Shown: positions 43,548 to 53,599 of the stretch, one piece after another
Layout: every line of letters begins with the position of its first letter
Numbering within the stretch: position 1 is the stretch's first letter
The notes under the pieces: generated by a model
The model's database searches: none
Told to the model about the DNA's origin: nothing
What the model saw: only the letters and a program-made list of their open reading frames with translations
Translations under genes and position numbers: made by a program
NCBI RefSeq assembly: GCF_017874715.1
Contig: NZ_JAGGLR010000005.1
Span: 372,001 to 436,000, forward strand
Length of the DNA: 64,000 nt
Direction: 5' to 3'
Origin: Streptomyces iranensis
GTDB lineage: Bacteria; Actinomycetota; Actinomycetes; Streptomycetales; Streptomycetaceae

Positions 43548-44523
43548 ACAGAAGATGATCAAGCGGCGCGACAAGTTCCCGTTGATCGTCGAGCTCGAGC
43601 CGCTGTTCGCTTGCAATCTCAAGTGCGAGGGCTGCGGGAAGATCCAGCATCCGGCCGGGGTGCTCAAACAGCGCATGCCGGTCGCCCAGGCGGTGGGCGC
43701 GGTGCTGGAGTCGGGCGCCCCGATGGTGTCCATCGCGGGCGGCGAACCCCTGATGCACCCGCAGATCGACGAGATCGCACGACAGCTGGTGGCGCGGAAG
43801 AAGTACGTCTTCCTCTGCACCAACGCGATGCTGTTGCGGAAGAAGATGCATCTGTTCAAGCCGTCCCCGTACTTCGCCTTCGCGGTGCACATCGACGGGC
43901 TGCGGGAGCGGCATGACGAATCGGTGGCGAAGGAGGGGGTGTTCGACGAGGCGGTGGAGGCCATCAAGGAGGCCAAGCGGCGCGGCTTCCGGGTCACCAC
44001 CAATTCCACCTTCTTCAATACCGACACCCCCCAGACCATCATCGACGTGCTCGACTTCCTCAATGACGAGCTCGAGGTGGACGAGATGATGATCTCGCCC
44101 GCCTACGCGTACGAGAAGGCGCCCGACCAGGAGCACTTCCTGGGCGTCGAGCAGACCCGCGAGCTGTTCCGCAAGGCGTTCGCCGGAGGCAACCGGCGCC
44201 GCTGGCGGCTCAACCACAGCCCGCTCTTCCTCGACTTCCTCGAGGGCAAGACGGACTTCCCGTGCACCGCCTGGGGCATCCCCAACTACTCCCTCTTCGG
44301 CTGGCAGCGCCCCTGCTATCTGATGAGCGACGGCTATGTCCCGACCTACCGACAGCTGGTGGAGGAGACCGACTGGGACGCTTACGGCCGCGGCAAGGAT
44401 CCGCGCTGCGACAACTGCATGGCCCACTGCGGCTATGAACCCACCGCGGTCCTGGCGACCATGGGCTCCCTCAAGGAGTCGCTGCGCGCCGCCCGGGAGA
44501 CCGCCACCGGAAGTCATGGGTGA
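43498..44523 (+). CDS. hpnH: Adenosyl-hopene transferase HpnH (radical SAM)
   Basis: Adds the 5'-deoxyadenosyl group of S-adenosylmethionine to hopene to form adenosylhopane. The radical SAM cluster Cys are 39, 43 and 46 (CNLKCEGC), followed by [14 protein letters not shown]-terminal Cys-rich stretch [12 protein letters not shown] is typical of HpnH/SPASM-like tails. Length is 341 residues. ATG 43498 has a perfect AGGAGG 8 bases upstream, which fixes the start even though it lies inside the hpnG frame. It is followed 4 bases later by ispG. Confidence 0.94.
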   Translation: MAMPLRQTIRVATYLFEQKMIKRRDKFPLIVELEPLFACNLKCEGCGKIQHPAGVLKQRMPVAQAVGAVLESGAPMVSIAGGEPLMHPQIDEIARQLVARKKYVFLCTNAMLLRKKMHLFKPSPYFAFAVHIDGLRERHDESVAKEGVFDEAVEAIKEAKRRGFRVTTNSTFFNTDTPQTIIDVLDFLNDELEVDEMMISPAYAYEKAPDQEHFLGVEQTRELFRKAFAGGNRRRWRLNHSPLFLDFLEGKTDFPCTAWGIPNYSLFGWQRPCYLMSDGYVPTYRQLVEETDWDAYGRGKDPRCDNCMAHCGYEPTAVLATMGSLKESLRAARETATGSHG

Positions 44524-44527
44524 CGGG

Positions 44528-45718
44528 ATGAGCACGGCGGAACCAGCCGGGCCGAGTGCGGCGGAACCGGTCGCACTCGGCCTGCCCGCGGTGCCGGGCA
44601 GGCCCCTCGCGCCGCGCCGGGTCTCACGCCGCCTCCAGGTCGGGTCGGTGGCGGTGGGTGGTGACGCTCCGGTCTCGGTGCAGTCGATGACGACGACGGT
44701 GACGGCGGACATTGGTGCGACGTTGCAGCAGATCGCGGAGTTGACGGCGTCGGGGTGCCAGATCGTGCGGGTGGCGTGTCCGTCGCAGGATGACGCGGAT
44801 GCGTTGCCGGTGATCGCGAAGAAGTCGCAGATCCCGGTGATCGCCGATATTCATTTCCAGCCGAAGTATGTGTTCGCGGCGATTGATGCCGGGTGTGCGG
44901 CGGTGCGGGTGAATCCGGGGAACATCCGGCAGTTCGACGACAGGGTCAAGGAGATCGCGAAGGCGGCGTCGGGTGCGGGTGTGCCGATTCGTATCGGGGT
45001 GAACGCGGGGTCGCTGGACAAGCGGTTGCTGGAGAAGTACGGCAAGGCGACGCCGGAGGCGTTGGTGGAGTCGGCGTTGTGGGAGTGTTCGCTGTTCGAG
45101 GAGCACGGGTTCCGGGATATCAAGATCTCGGTGAAGCACAACGATCCGGTGGTGATGGTCAATGCCTATCGTCAGCTGGCGGCTCGGTGTGACTATCCGT
45201 TGCATCTGGGGGTGACGGAGGCGGGTCCGGCGTTCCAGGGGACGATCAAGTCGGCGGTGGCGTTCGGTGCGCTGTTGAGTGAGGGGATCGGGGACACGAT
45301 CCGGGTGTCGTTGTCGGCGCCTCCGGTGGAGGAGGTGAAGGTCGGGATTCAGATTCTGGAGTCGCTGAATCTGCGGCAGCGGCGGCTGGAGATCGTCTCG
45401 TGTCCGTCGTGCGGTCGGGCGCAGGTGGATGTGTACAAGCTCGCGGATCAGGTGACGGCCGGTCTGGAGGGTATGGAGGTTCCGTTGCGGGTGGCGGTCA
45501 TGGGGTGTGTCGTCAACGGTCCGGGTGAGGCGCGTGAGGCGGACCTGGGTGTCGCCTCCGGCAATGGCAAGGGGCAGATCTTCGTCAAGGGCGAGGTCAT
45601 CAAGACCGTGCCGGAGTCGAAGATCGTGGAGACCCTGATCGAGGAGGCAATGAACATCGCGCGGCGCATGGAGGACGAGGGGGTCCCGTCGGGTACCCCG
45701 GACGTCACCGTGAGCTGA
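44528..45718 (+). CDS. ispG: 4-hydroxy-3-methylbut-2-enyl diphosphate synthase IspG
   Basis: A [4Fe-4S] enzyme of the MEP pathway converting methylerythritol cyclodiphosphate to HMBPP. The TIM-barrel part includes [15 protein letters not shown] and [11 protein letters not shown]. The cluster ligands are in [12 protein letters not shown] and [13 protein letters not shown]. About 396 residues from ATG 44528; ATG 44516, overlapping hpnH, is also possible. The striking oddity is composition: from about 44,637 to 45,540 third positions become G/T-rich with frequent TTG, TCG, GGT and GAT, whereas the ends and the neighbours are C-ending. This suggests gene conversion or acquisition of the core from another ispG copy. 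In this operon it would boost precursor supply for hopanoids. Confidence 0.94.
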   Translation: MSTAEPAGPSAAEPVALGLPAVPGRPLAPRRVSRRLQVGSVAVGGDAPVSVQSMTTTVTADIGATLQQIAELTASGCQIVRVACPSQDDADALPVIAKKSQIPVIADIHFQPKYVFAAIDAGCAAVRVNPGNIRQFDDRVKEIAKAASGAGVPIRIGVNAGSLDKRLLEKYGKATPEALVESALWECSLFEEHGFRDIKISVKHNDPVVMVNAYRQLAARCDYPLHLGVTEAGPAFQGTIKSAVAFGALLSEGIGDTIRVSLSAPPVEEVKVGIQILESLNLRQRRLEIVSCPSCGRAQVDVYKLADQVTAGLEGMEVPLRVAVMGCVVNGPGEAREADLGVASGNGKGQIFVKGEVIKTVPESKIVETLIEEAMNIARRMEDEGVPSGTPDVTVS

Positions 45719-45741
45719 TACACCGAGGAGGGGAACCGACC

Positions 45742-47709
45742 GTGCCGTTGCTGGAGAACATCCGGGGCCCGCACGACCTCAAGGCGCTGACCGGTGCGGA
45801 ACTGGCCGCGCTCGCACAGGAGATCAGGGAGTTCCTGATCGACGCGGTGGCCAGGACCGGGGGCCATCTGGGACCGAACCTCGGCGTGGTCGAGCTGTCC
45901 ATAGCCCTGCACCGCGTCTTCGACTCGCCCGCCGATCGCATCCTGTGGGACACCGGCCACCAGTCCTACGTCCACAAACTGCTCACCGGACGCCAGGACT
46001 TCTCCAAGCTCCGCCACAAGGGCGGGCTGTCCGGCTATCCGTCACGGGCCGAGTCCGAGCACGACATCATCGAGAACAGCCATGCCTCCACCGTGCTGGG
46101 CTGGGCCGACGGCCTCGCCAAGGCCAATGCGGTGCACGGCGGCACCGACCATGTGGTGGCCGTCATCGGCGACGGGGCACTGACCGGCGGGATGGCCTGG
46201 GAGGCGCTCAACAACATCGCCGCCGCCCGGGACCGGCCGCTGATCATCGTCGTCAACGACAACGAGCGCTCGTACCCGCCGACCGTCGGCGGGCTCGCCG
46301 GCCACCTCGCCACCCTGCGCACCACCGACGGCTACGAGCGCTTCCTGGCCTGGGGCAAGGACATGCTCCAGCGCGCCCCCGTGGTCGGCCGGCCGCTGTA
46401 CGGGTCGCTGCACGGCGCCAAGAAGGGGTTCAAGGACGCCTTCGCGCCGCAGGGCATGTTCGAGGACCTGGGGCTGAAGTACGTCGGCCCCATCGACGGC
46501 CATGACACCGAGGCGGTCGAGTCGGCCCTGCGCCGGGCCAAGCGGTTCCACGGCCCGGTCCTCGTCCACTGCCTCACCGAGAAGGGGCGGGGCTACCCGC
46601 CCGCGCTGGAGGACGAGGCGGACCATTTCCGCACCGTGGCCGCGATGGACCCGCTCACCTGCGCGCCCCTCGTCCCGTCCGGCGGACGGTCGTGGACCTC
46701 GGTGTTCGGCGAGGAGATGGTGCGGCTCGGCGCCGAGCGGCCGGACGTGGTGGCCATCACGGCGGCGATGCTGGAGCCGGTCGGCCTGCGGGCGTTCGCC
46801 GAGGCGTACCCCGAGCGGGTGTGGGACGTGGGCATCGCCGAGCAGCACGCGGCGGTCTCGGCGGCCGGGCTCGCCACCGGCGGACTCCACCCGGTCCTCG
46901 CTGTCTACGCCACCTTCCTCAACCGCGCCTTCGACCAGCTGCTGATGGATGTCGCCCTGCACAAGTGCGGCGTGACGTTCGTCCTGGACCGGTCCGGTGT
47001 CACCGGCACCGACGGCCCGAGCCACAACGGCATGTGGGACATGTCCGTCCTCCAGGTGGTGCCGGGGCTGCGGATCGCCGCCCCGCGCGACGCCGACCAG
47101 CTCCGTGCCCAGCTGCGCGAGGCGGTCGGCGTGGACGACGCGCCGACCGTCATCCGCTTCCCCCAGGAGTCGGTGGGGGAGCCGATTCCGGCGATCGACC
47201 GGGTGGGCGGGATGGACGTCCTGCGCCGGGGCGAGGACCTCCTCCTCGTGGCGGCCGGGGTCATGGCCCCCGTCGCGCTGCGCGCCGCCGAGCTGCTGGC
47301 CGGGCGCGACATCGGCTGCACGGTCCTGGATCCGCGCTGGGTCAAGCCCGTCGATCCCGAGCTCCCCGGGCTCGCGGCGCGCCACCGGCTGGTGGCGGTT
47401 GTGGAGGACAATGTGCGCTCCGGCGGGGTGGGCGCGGCGGTCGCCCAGGCGCTGCGGGACGCCGAAGTCGACCTGCCGGTGCGGACGTTCGGCATCCCCG
47501 AGGAGTTCCTGGCGCATGCCAAGCGCGGTGAGGTGCTCGCCGACATCGGGCTCACCCCCGCCGAGATCGCGGGCCGGATCGGGGCGGCCCTGACCCGTAT
47601 CGGGGCGGCCCGCCCGGAGCGGGCGGGCGCCCTCGCCGGGGCGCGTACCGCCGCCGGGGCCCGTACCCCCGCCGGGACCCGTACCGCCGCCAAGGAGAGC
47701 CAGGCATGA
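45742..47709 (+). CDS. dxs: 1-deoxy-D-xylulose-5-phosphate synthase
   Basis: The first MEP-pathway enzyme, a thiamine-diphosphate transketolase-like enzyme condensing pyruvate and glyceraldehyde-3-phosphate. The ThDP motif runs [16 protein letters not shown] to VVNDN (about residues 145-175); the transketolase pyrimidine domain has [18 protein letters not shown] (about 355, catalytic Glu) and [15 protein letters not shown]. The C-terminal ~30 residues repeat AG(A/T)RT(A/P) units and look dispensable. The start GTG 45742 follows GAGGAGGGG. Coupled to the aminotransferase gene by ATGA. A second housekeeping dxs elsewhere in the genome is likely but not visible here. Confidence 0.94.
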   Translation: MPLLENIRGPHDLKALTGAELAALAQEIREFLIDAVARTGGHLGPNLGVVELSIALHRVFDSPADRILWDTGHQSYVHKLLTGRQDFSKLRHKGGLSGYPSRAESEHDIIENSHASTVLGWADGLAKANAVHGGTDHVVAVIGDGALTGGMAWEALNNIAAARDRPLIIVVNDNERSYPPTVGGLAGHLATLRTTDGYERFLAWGKDMLQRAPVVGRPLYGSLHGAKKGFKDAFAPQGMFEDLGLKYVGPIDGHDTEAVESALRRAKRFHGPVLVHCLTEKGRGYPPALEDEADHFRTVAAMDPLTCAPLVPSGGRSWTSVFGEEMVRLGAERPDVVAITAAMLEPVGLRAFAEAYPERVWDVGIAEQHAAVSAAGLATGGLHPVLAVYATFLNRAFDQLLMDVALHKCGVTFVLDRSGVTGTDGPSHNGMWDMSVLQVVPGLRIAAPRDADQLRAQLREAVGVDDAPTVIRFPQESVGEPIPAIDRVGGMDVLRRGEDLLLVAAGVMAPVALRAAELLAGRDIGCTVLDPRWVKPVDPELPGLAARHRLVAVVEDNVRSGGVGAAVAQALRDAEVDLPVRTFGIPEEFLAHAKRGEVLADIGLTPAEIAGRIGAALTRIGAARPERAGALAGARTAAGARTPAGTRTAAKESQA

Positions 47710-49115
47710 CAGCAGCCGAGCAGCAGCAGCGGCGTTCGGGCTTCGACCTCGGGAAGCTGCTGGCCGAGCGCGCGTCGGAGCGGTACGACCTGCACACCCG
47801 GCACCTCAACCACCAGCTGCCGCGGATGCTGCGCACCATCGGGTTCGACAAGGTCTACGAGCGGGCCGAGGGCGCGTACTTCTGGGACGACGAGGGCCAG
47901 GACTACCTCGATATGCTCGCCGGTTTCGGGGTGATGGGCCTGGGCCGCCACCACCCCGTGGTCCGCAAGGCGCTGCACGACGTCCTGGACGCCGACCTGG
48001 CCGATCTGACCCGCTTCGACTGCCAGCCGCTGCCCGGTCTGCTGGCCGAGCGGCTGCTGACCCACGCCCCCCATCTGGACCGGGTCTTCTTCGGCAACAG
48101 CGGCACCGAGGCCGTCGAGACGGCCCTGAAGTTCGCCCGCTACGCCACTCGCAAGCCGCGCGTCCTGTACTGCGCCCACGCCTTCCACGGGCTGACCACC
48201 GGCTCGCTGTCGGTCAACGGTGAGGACGGCTTCCGCAAGGGGTTCGCCCCGCTGCTGCCCGACACCCCGATCGAGATGGGCGACCTCGACGCGCTGGAGC
48301 GGGAGCTGGCGCGCGGGGACGTGGCGGGGTTCGTGGTGGAGCCCATCCAGGGCAAGGGGGTGCACGAGACCCCGCCCGGCTTCCTGCGCGCCGCACAGGA
48401 GTTGCTCCACCGCCACAAGGCCCTGCTCATCGCGGACGAGGTGCAGACCGGCCTCGGCCGCACCGGGGACTTCTTCGCCTACGGCCACGAGGACGGCGTC
48501 GAACCGGATCTGGTGTGCGTGGCCAAGGCCCTCTCCGGGGGCTATGTGCCGGTCGGCGCGACCCTCGGCAAGGACTGGATCTTCAGACGGGTCTATTCGT
48601 CGATGGACCGGGTGCTGGTCCACTCGGCCAGCTTCGGGTCCAACGCCCAGGCCATGGCGGCCGGGCTCGCCGTCCTCGCCGTCATGGAGGACGAGGAGGT
48701 CGTGGCCAACGCCCGCCGCACCGGTGAGCTGCTGCGCGACCGCCTCGCCGCGCTGGTGGACCGCTACGAGCTGCTGCACGATGTCCGCGGCCGGGGGCTG
48801 ATGATCGGCATCGAGTTCGGCAGACCCAGCTCACTGGGGCTGCGCAGCCGGTGGGCGATGCTCCAGGCGGCGCGCAAGGGGCTGTTCGCGCAGATGGTCG
48901 TCGTCCCGCTGCTGCGGCGCCATCGCATCCTCACCCAGGTGTCCGGCGACCATCTGGAGGTCATTAAGCTGATCCCGCCGCTGATCATCGGCGAGCGGGA
49001 AGTGGACCGTTTCGTCGAGGCGTTCACAGCGGTCATGGACGACGCACACGACGGCGGCGGCCTGATCTGGGACTTCGGCCGGACGCTCGTCAAACAGGCG
49101 GTGGCAGGCCGCTGA
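47706..49115 (+). CDS. hpnO: Aminotransferase class III, HpnO-type (aminobacteriohopanetriol formation)
   Basis: A PLP-dependent fold-type I aminotransferase of 469 residues. Visible are [16 protein letters not shown] (phosphate binding, about 135), [13 protein letters not shown] (PLP-ring Asp, about 245) and the Schiff-base Lys274 in [13 protein letters not shown]. An N-terminal ~60-residue extension and the location directly after dxs at the end of the hopanoid operon match HpnO, needed to turn ribosylhopane into aminobacteriohopanetriol. The start overlaps the dxs stop (ATGA). An ornithine/acetylornithine aminotransferase function is the alternative reading, less likely in this context. 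Confidence 0.85.
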   Translation: MTAAEQQQRRSGFDLGKLLAERASERYDLHTRHLNHQLPRMLRTIGFDKVYERAEGAYFWDDEGQDYLDMLAGFGVMGLGRHHPVVRKALHDVLDADLADLTRFDCQPLPGLLAERLLTHAPHLDRVFFGNSGTEAVETALKFARYATRKPRVLYCAHAFHGLTTGSLSVNGEDGFRKGFAPLLPDTPIEMGDLDALERELARGDVAGFVVEPIQGKGVHETPPGFLRAAQELLHRHKALLIADEVQTGLGRTGDFFAYGHEDGVEPDLVCVAKALSGGYVPVGATLGKDWIFRRVYSSMDRVLVHSASFGSNAQAMAAGLAVLAVMEDEEVVANARRTGELLRDRLAALVDRYELLHDVRGRGLMIGIEFGRPSSLGLRSRWAMLQAARKGLFAQMVVVPLLRRHRILTQVSGDHLEVIKLIPPLIIGEREVDRFVEAFTAVMDDAHDGGGLIWDFGRTLVKQAVAGR

Positions 49116-49132
49116 CCGATGGGGGACCCCGC

Positions 49133-50326
49133 ATGATCGACGCGACCGCCGTACGGGCCGTGAACACACTGACGGCGAGGTGGGCGCGGGCGGCCGTGGC
49201 GGACGAGGGCACGGCCTTCGCCGCCACCGGGGTCTGGCCGCTGCTCGCCCTGCTCACGGGCGGTGCCGACGGCCCGGCCCGGCAGGAGCTGGAGGGCGCG
49301 CTGGGCGTCGGCGCGGACGGCGCGACGGCGCTCGGCGGGCAGACGCTCGGGGCGCTGGACGCCATGGACGGTGTCCACGCGGCCACCGGGCTGTGGACCC
49401 GCCAGGACCTGCCGATCCGGCCCGAGTGGGAGGCCGCGCTGCCCCCGGGCGTACGGTCCACGCTGACCGGGGACGCCGAGCGCGACCGCAAGGAGCTGGA
49501 TGGCTGGGCGGCCCGGCGCACCCGGGGCGCGATCGCCGAGATGCCCGTACCGCTCACCCCCGACACCCGGCTGGTGCTGGCCGGAGCGCTCACGGTGGAG
49601 ACGGCATGGCTCCAGCCGTTCCAGCCGGGCCTGCTGAGGCCGGCGAGCGGACCCTGGCGGGACCGGTCGCTGGCCGGGCTCACCCGGTCCACGGACGACC
49701 TCGACGGGGTGCTGCGGGTCGTCCCCGACACCCCGGCCGGTCCGCTCACCCTGTCCGGGGTCGCGGGCGGCAACGGACTGGATGTGCATCTGGTCCTCGG
49801 CGCCGAGGACGCCCCGGGCGGCGAGGTGCTGGAGGCCGGGATCGGCGCGGTGGCCGGGGGTTACGCGGGATGGCCCGGCTCGGCGCTGCCGCCGGGCGAG
49901 GCCGGGCCCGGGGTTCGGGTGATGGAGGTCCCGAGCTGGGACCCCACACCCCGGGCGACGCTCACCACCCCGCAGTTCACCGTGACGGCGCGGCACGATC
50001 TGCTGCGCAGGGCCGAGCTGTTCGGGCTGCGCACCGCCCAGGACGCCGCGCGCGGCCACTTTCCGGGGATCAGCCCCGCCGCGCTGGCGCTGTCGTCGGC
50101 GGAGCAGTCCATGACCGCCTCGTTCAGCGCCGAGGGCTTCCTCGCGGCGGCGGTGACCGCGTTCGCCATGGCACCCGGTTCGGCGCCGCCGCAGCGGACG
50201 GCGAAGCTGATCAGCGTGCGGTACGAGCGGCCGTTCGGCTTCCTGGCCGTGCACCGCGCCACCGGTCTGGTGCTGACGGCGGGCTGGGTCACCGAGCCGG
50301 AGGCCGGGGCCGACACCATGTGGTGA
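49133..50326 (+). CDS. Serpin-family protein (cytoplasmic, serine/cysteine protease inhibitor-like)
   Basis: A 397-residue protein with the serpin fold by recognition: FAATGVWPLLALLTGGADGPARQELEGAL near the N-terminus, LVLAGALTVETAWLQPF (the breach/shutter region, about 140-160), and the terminal strand RPFGFLAVHRATGLVLTAGWV. A reactive-loop hinge is visible at about Glu334-Gly335 (SAEGFLAAAVTAF), so loop insertion is plausible, although the Ala-rich hinge is interrupted by Phe-Leu. There is no signal peptide. It lies 17 bases after hpnO with its own GGGGGA ribosome site, so it is probably co-transcribed with the hopanoid genes. The target protease is unknown. Confidence 0.78.
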   Translation: MIDATAVRAVNTLTARWARAAVADEGTAFAATGVWPLLALLTGGADGPARQELEGALGVGADGATALGGQTLGALDAMDGVHAATGLWTRQDLPIRPEWEAALPPGVRSTLTGDAERDRKELDGWAARRTRGAIAEMPVPLTPDTRLVLAGALTVETAWLQPFQPGLLRPASGPWRDRSLAGLTRSTDDLDGVLRVVPDTPAGPLTLSGVAGGNGLDVHLVLGAEDAPGGEVLEAGIGAVAGGYAGWPGSALPPGEAGPGVRVMEVPSWDPTPRATLTTPQFTVTARHDLLRRAELFGLRTAQDAARGHFPGISPAALALSSAEQSMTASFSAEGFLAAAVTAFAMAPGSAPPQRTAKLISVRYERPFGFLAVHRATGLVLTAGWVTEPEAGADTMW

Positions 50327-50417
50327 GGCCCGTGAACCCGCGGCCGTTCAGCACCCACGGCCGCTCAGCCCGTGAGCCCTTCAGCCCGGAGGGGCCCGTC
50401 AGCCCGGAGCGGGCCCG

Positions 50418-51242
50418 TCAGCCGGTGAGCAGCCGCTCGCGGAGCCGGTCGCGCTGCTCGGGGGCGAGGCCGAGCCCCTCGGCGAGATAGCGCTCGGTGC
50501 CGCCCCAGGTCTCCTCGATCGTCGTGATGGCCGCCGCCAGATATTCGGCGCGCGCGTCGAACAGCGGCAGCAGCAGCGCCATGATCTCGGGCGACATGGG
50601 GTCGGAGCCGTCACCCGGAGCGCCCTTGCGCCAGATCTTGTAGCGCCGGTGGGCGGCGGCCGACTCGAGGTAGTCGGCCTCGATGGCCTCCTGGGTGACG
50701 CCGAGGGCCAGCAGGGTCACCGCGATGGACAGCCCGGCCCGGTCCTTGCCCGCCGAACAGTGCATCAGCACCGGTGAGCTGTCCTCGGCCAGATCGCGGA
50801 GGATCCGGCCGTGCTCGACGAGCCGGTTGGTGACGATGGAGCGGTAGGAGCCGATCATGCGCTTCTCGGCCCGGCCCTCGGAGAGCAGCTCGCGCAGGGT
50901 CTTCAGATCGCCCTCGCGCACCATCGTCCAGAACCCGGCGCCGTCGGCCGGGTCGGACAGTGGCAGATTGACGTTGCGGACCCCGCGGAGCGTGACGTCC
51001 GGGCCCTCCAGCTTGATGTCGGCTGCGTTGCGGAAGTCGAAGACGGTATGCAGGCCGAGCGAGTCGAGGTAGACCGTGTCCGCCTCGGTGGCATGGGCGA
51101 GATGGCCGCTGCGGAACAGCACTCCGGGCCGTACGCGGCGGCCGTCGGCAGCCGGCAGTCCACCGAGATCACGGAAATTGCGTACCCCCACCAGTCGGCT
51201 TTCGGTCTGGGGGACCTGCGGCGACTGCGACTGCTGCGTCAC
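50418..51242 (-). CDS. Tyrosine/phosphoinositide phosphatase (MptpB-like)
   Basis: A 274-residue phosphatase with the active-site P-loop HCSAGKDRAG, nucleophile Cys162. The Lys-Asp in the loop is typical of the MptpB/LipA group that dephosphorylates phosphotyrosine and phosphoinositides. The N-terminal LVGVRNFRDLGGLP is the other family hallmark. GTG 51242 is chosen because GAAGGAGAGCCC precedes it; upstream in-frame codons to 51365 have no ribosome site. No signal peptide is seen. It converges on the serpin gene across 91 bases and is divergent from the alpha-galactosidase gene. Confidence 0.88.
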   Translation of the reverse strand: MTQQSQSPQVPQTESRLVGVRNFRDLGGLPAADGRRVRPGVLFRSGHLAHATEADTVYLDSLGLHTVFDFRNAADIKLEGPDVTLRGVRNVNLPLSDPADGAGFWTMVREGDLKTLRELLSEGRAEKRMIGSYRSIVTNRLVEHGRILRDLAEDSSPVLMHCSAGKDRAGLSIAVTLLALGVTQEAIEADYLESAAAHRRYKIWRKGAPGDGSDPMSPEIMALLLPLFDARAEYLAAAITTIEETWGGTERYLAEGLGLAPEQRDRLRERLLTG

Positions 51243-51408
51243 GGGCTCTCCTTCACCATCGGCCGCCGACGCGGCTCGTCGACGAGGCGGCTGAAGCTGA
51301 CCATACGACATGCGTGCAGCGGGCAATCGGTCTCGTGAGGGTGCGGGCATTGCCGCACCGTCCACCCTCCCCGATCATGTTGATACCTGTGGAGAACTGG
51401 GGAGTGCG

Positions 51409-53520
51409 ATGATCGAAACCGGTGGAAGCGGTCGGCTCTGGGTGCTCTCGGGGCGGCACAGTAGCTATGCCCTGCGCCTCACCGACGGTGATGAGCTGCT
51501 CCATCTCCACTGGGGGCCGAGGATCGCGGTCGAGGACGCCGAGGCCCTCGCCGCCGAGCCGGGGCCGCCCGACTGGCCGTTCGAATCACCGCTGGACGGG
51601 CGCGAGGAGTACCCCGTGGAGGGCGGTCCGCGCTTCGTCCGCCCCGCCCTGTCCGTACACGCCGGGGGCGTACGCGGCACCGAGTGGCGCTTCGACGGCG
51701 GCGCCGTCCTCGACCCCGGCACCGGTGAGGAGCTGCGGCTGCGCTTCCACGATCCGCTGCACCACCTCGACATCACCCTCCACTACCGGATGCGGGACGA
51801 CGGCGATGTCATCGAGCGCTGGACCACCCTCGCCCACACCGGCACCGCCGGGCAGGAGCCGGTGGAGCTGCTGCGCGCCGACTCCGCCGCCTGGTCGCTC
51901 CCGGCGCGCGACCGCTGGCGGCTGTCCCATCTGCACGGCCGCTGGGCCGCCGAGAGCCGGCTCGCCCGCACCGAGCTCACCCCCGGTGAGAAGGTGATCG
52001 GCAGCCGCCGGGGCCACACCAGCCATCACCATCTGCCCTGGATCGCCCTGGACGGCGGGGCGGCCACCGAGGAGAGCGGCGAGGTGCACAGCTGCGCGCT
52101 CGCCTGGTCCGGGGCCTGGCGGATCGCCGTCCAGCTGCTGAGCGACGGCGCCGTCCAGGCGGTGGGCGGGGTCGGCCACGACGACGCGGGCCAGCTGCTC
52201 CTCGCGCCGGGCGAGTCCTTCACCACGCCCGTCTTCGCGGGGCTGTGGACCGACGGCGGCTTCGGGGCCGCGAGCCGCGCCTGGCACGCCTGGCAGCTCG
52301 CGCATGTGGTCCCCGGCGCCGACCGGTCCCGGCCGGTGCTCTACAACTCGTGGGAGGCCACCGAGTTCGAGGTGAGCGAGGAGCAGCAGCGTTCGCTCGC
52401 GCGGCTGGCCGCCGACATGGGCGTCGAGCTGTTCGTCGTGGACGACGGCTGGTTCGGGGCGCGCACCAGCGACCGGGCCGGGCTCGGCGACTGGACGCCC
52501 AACCCGGACCGCTTTCCGTACGGGCTGAAGCCGCTGGCCGACGAGGTGCACACGCTCGGGATGCGGTTCGGCATCTGGGTCGAGCCGGAGATGGTCAACC
52601 CCGACAGCGACCTCTACCGCGCCCACCCCGACTGGGTGCAGCACCACCCCGGCCGGGCCCGCACCGAGTTCCGCAACCAGCTCGTGCTCAACCTCGCCCG
52701 CCCCGAGGTGCGCGGCTATCTGTGGGAGCGGCTGGACACCCTGCTGAGCGGCGCGCCCGTCGACTATGTGAAATGGGACTTCAACCGCTCCTTCGCGGAC
52801 GCCGGCTGGCCCGGCGACCCCTATCCGCGGCGGCTGTGGATCGACCATGTACGCGGGCTGTACGAGCTGCTGGAGCGGCTGCGCGCCGCCCACCCCGGGG
52901 TCGCCTTCGAGTCCTGCTCGGGTGGCGGCGGCCGGATCGACCTCGGCGTCCTGGGCCTGACCGACCAGGTGTGGACCTCGGACAACACCGATCCACTGGA
53001 CCGGCTGGCCATCCAGCACGGCTTCGGTCAGCTCCACCCGGCCCGGGTGATGGCCGCCTGGGTCACCGACAGCCCCAACGCCATGGGCAACGCCCGGGTC
53101 AGCTCGCTGCGCTTCCGCTTCGTCAGCGCGATGGCCGGGGTGCTGGGCGTGGGTGGCGACCTGACCCGCTGGAGCGAGGCCGAACTCGCCGAGGCCCGCG
53201 ACTGGGTGGCGCTCTACAAGCGGGTGCGCCCGGTCGTCCAGCACGGTGAGCTGTACCGGCTGCGGCCGCCGGAGGGCGACGGGCTCAGCGCGGTGCAGTA
53301 CGTCCGGGGTGCGGAGACCGTCGTGCTGGCCTGGCTCCAGGCGCAGCACCACGGCCGGGCACAGCTTCCGCTGCGGCTGCGCGGGCTCGACCCGGCGGCC
53401 GCGTACCGGGATCTGGAGACCGGGGAGGTGCACCGGGGAGCGGTGCTCGCCCACCGGGGCTTGCGCACCGGGCTGAGCGGCGACCTGGACGCCGCCGTAT
53501 TCCACCTTCGCCGAAACTGA
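51409..53520 (+). CDS. GH36 alpha-galactosidase
   Basis: Hydrolyses terminal alpha-galactosides. The 703-residue protein has an N-terminal beta-supersandwich (about 1-300), a (beta/alpha)8 barrel (about 310-610) and a C-terminal beta domain. The barrel carries YNSWEATEFEVSEEQQ, FVVDDGWFGAR, the catalytic nucleophile Asp457 in DYVKWDFNRSF, the acid/base Asp525 in VWTSDNTDPLDR, and FESCSGGGGRIDLG. No signal peptide is present, so intracellular sugars are the likely substrate. ATG 51409 has GGGGAG 8 bases upstream. No sugar transporter or repressor is adjacent. Confidence 0.93.
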   Translation: MIETGGSGRLWVLSGRHSSYALRLTDGDELLHLHWGPRIAVEDAEALAAEPGPPDWPFESPLDGREEYPVEGGPRFVRPALSVHAGGVRGTEWRFDGGAVLDPGTGEELRLRFHDPLHHLDITLHYRMRDDGDVIERWTTLAHTGTAGQEPVELLRADSAAWSLPARDRWRLSHLHGRWAAESRLARTELTPGEKVIGSRRGHTSHHHLPWIALDGGAATEESGEVHSCALAWSGAWRIAVQLLSDGAVQAVGGVGHDDAGQLLLAPGESFTTPVFAGLWTDGGFGAASRAWHAWQLAHVVPGADRSRPVLYNSWEATEFEVSEEQQRSLARLAADMGVELFVVDDGWFGARTSDRAGLGDWTPNPDRFPYGLKPLADEVHTLGMRFGIWVEPEMVNPDSDLYRAHPDWVQHHPGRARTEFRNQLVLNLARPEVRGYLWERLDTLLSGAPVDYVKWDFNRSFADAGWPGDPYPRRLWIDHVRGLYELLERLRAAHPGVAFESCSGGGGRIDLGVLGLTDQVWTSDNTDPLDRLAIQHGFGQLHPARVMAAWVTDSPNAMGNARVSSLRFRFVSAMAGVLGVGGDLTRWSEAELAEARDWVALYKRVRPVVQHGELYRLRPPEGDGLSAVQYVRGAETVVLAWLQAQHHGRAQLPLRLRGLDPAAAYRDLETGEVHRGAVLAHRGLRTGLSGDLDAAVFHLRRN

Positions 53521-53599
53521 CCAGGTGGGATAGATCACCCCACGTCAAGGCCTGGTTACGGTGGCGTAGGTCACGCGATCGGGTGAATGATGTCCCGAC

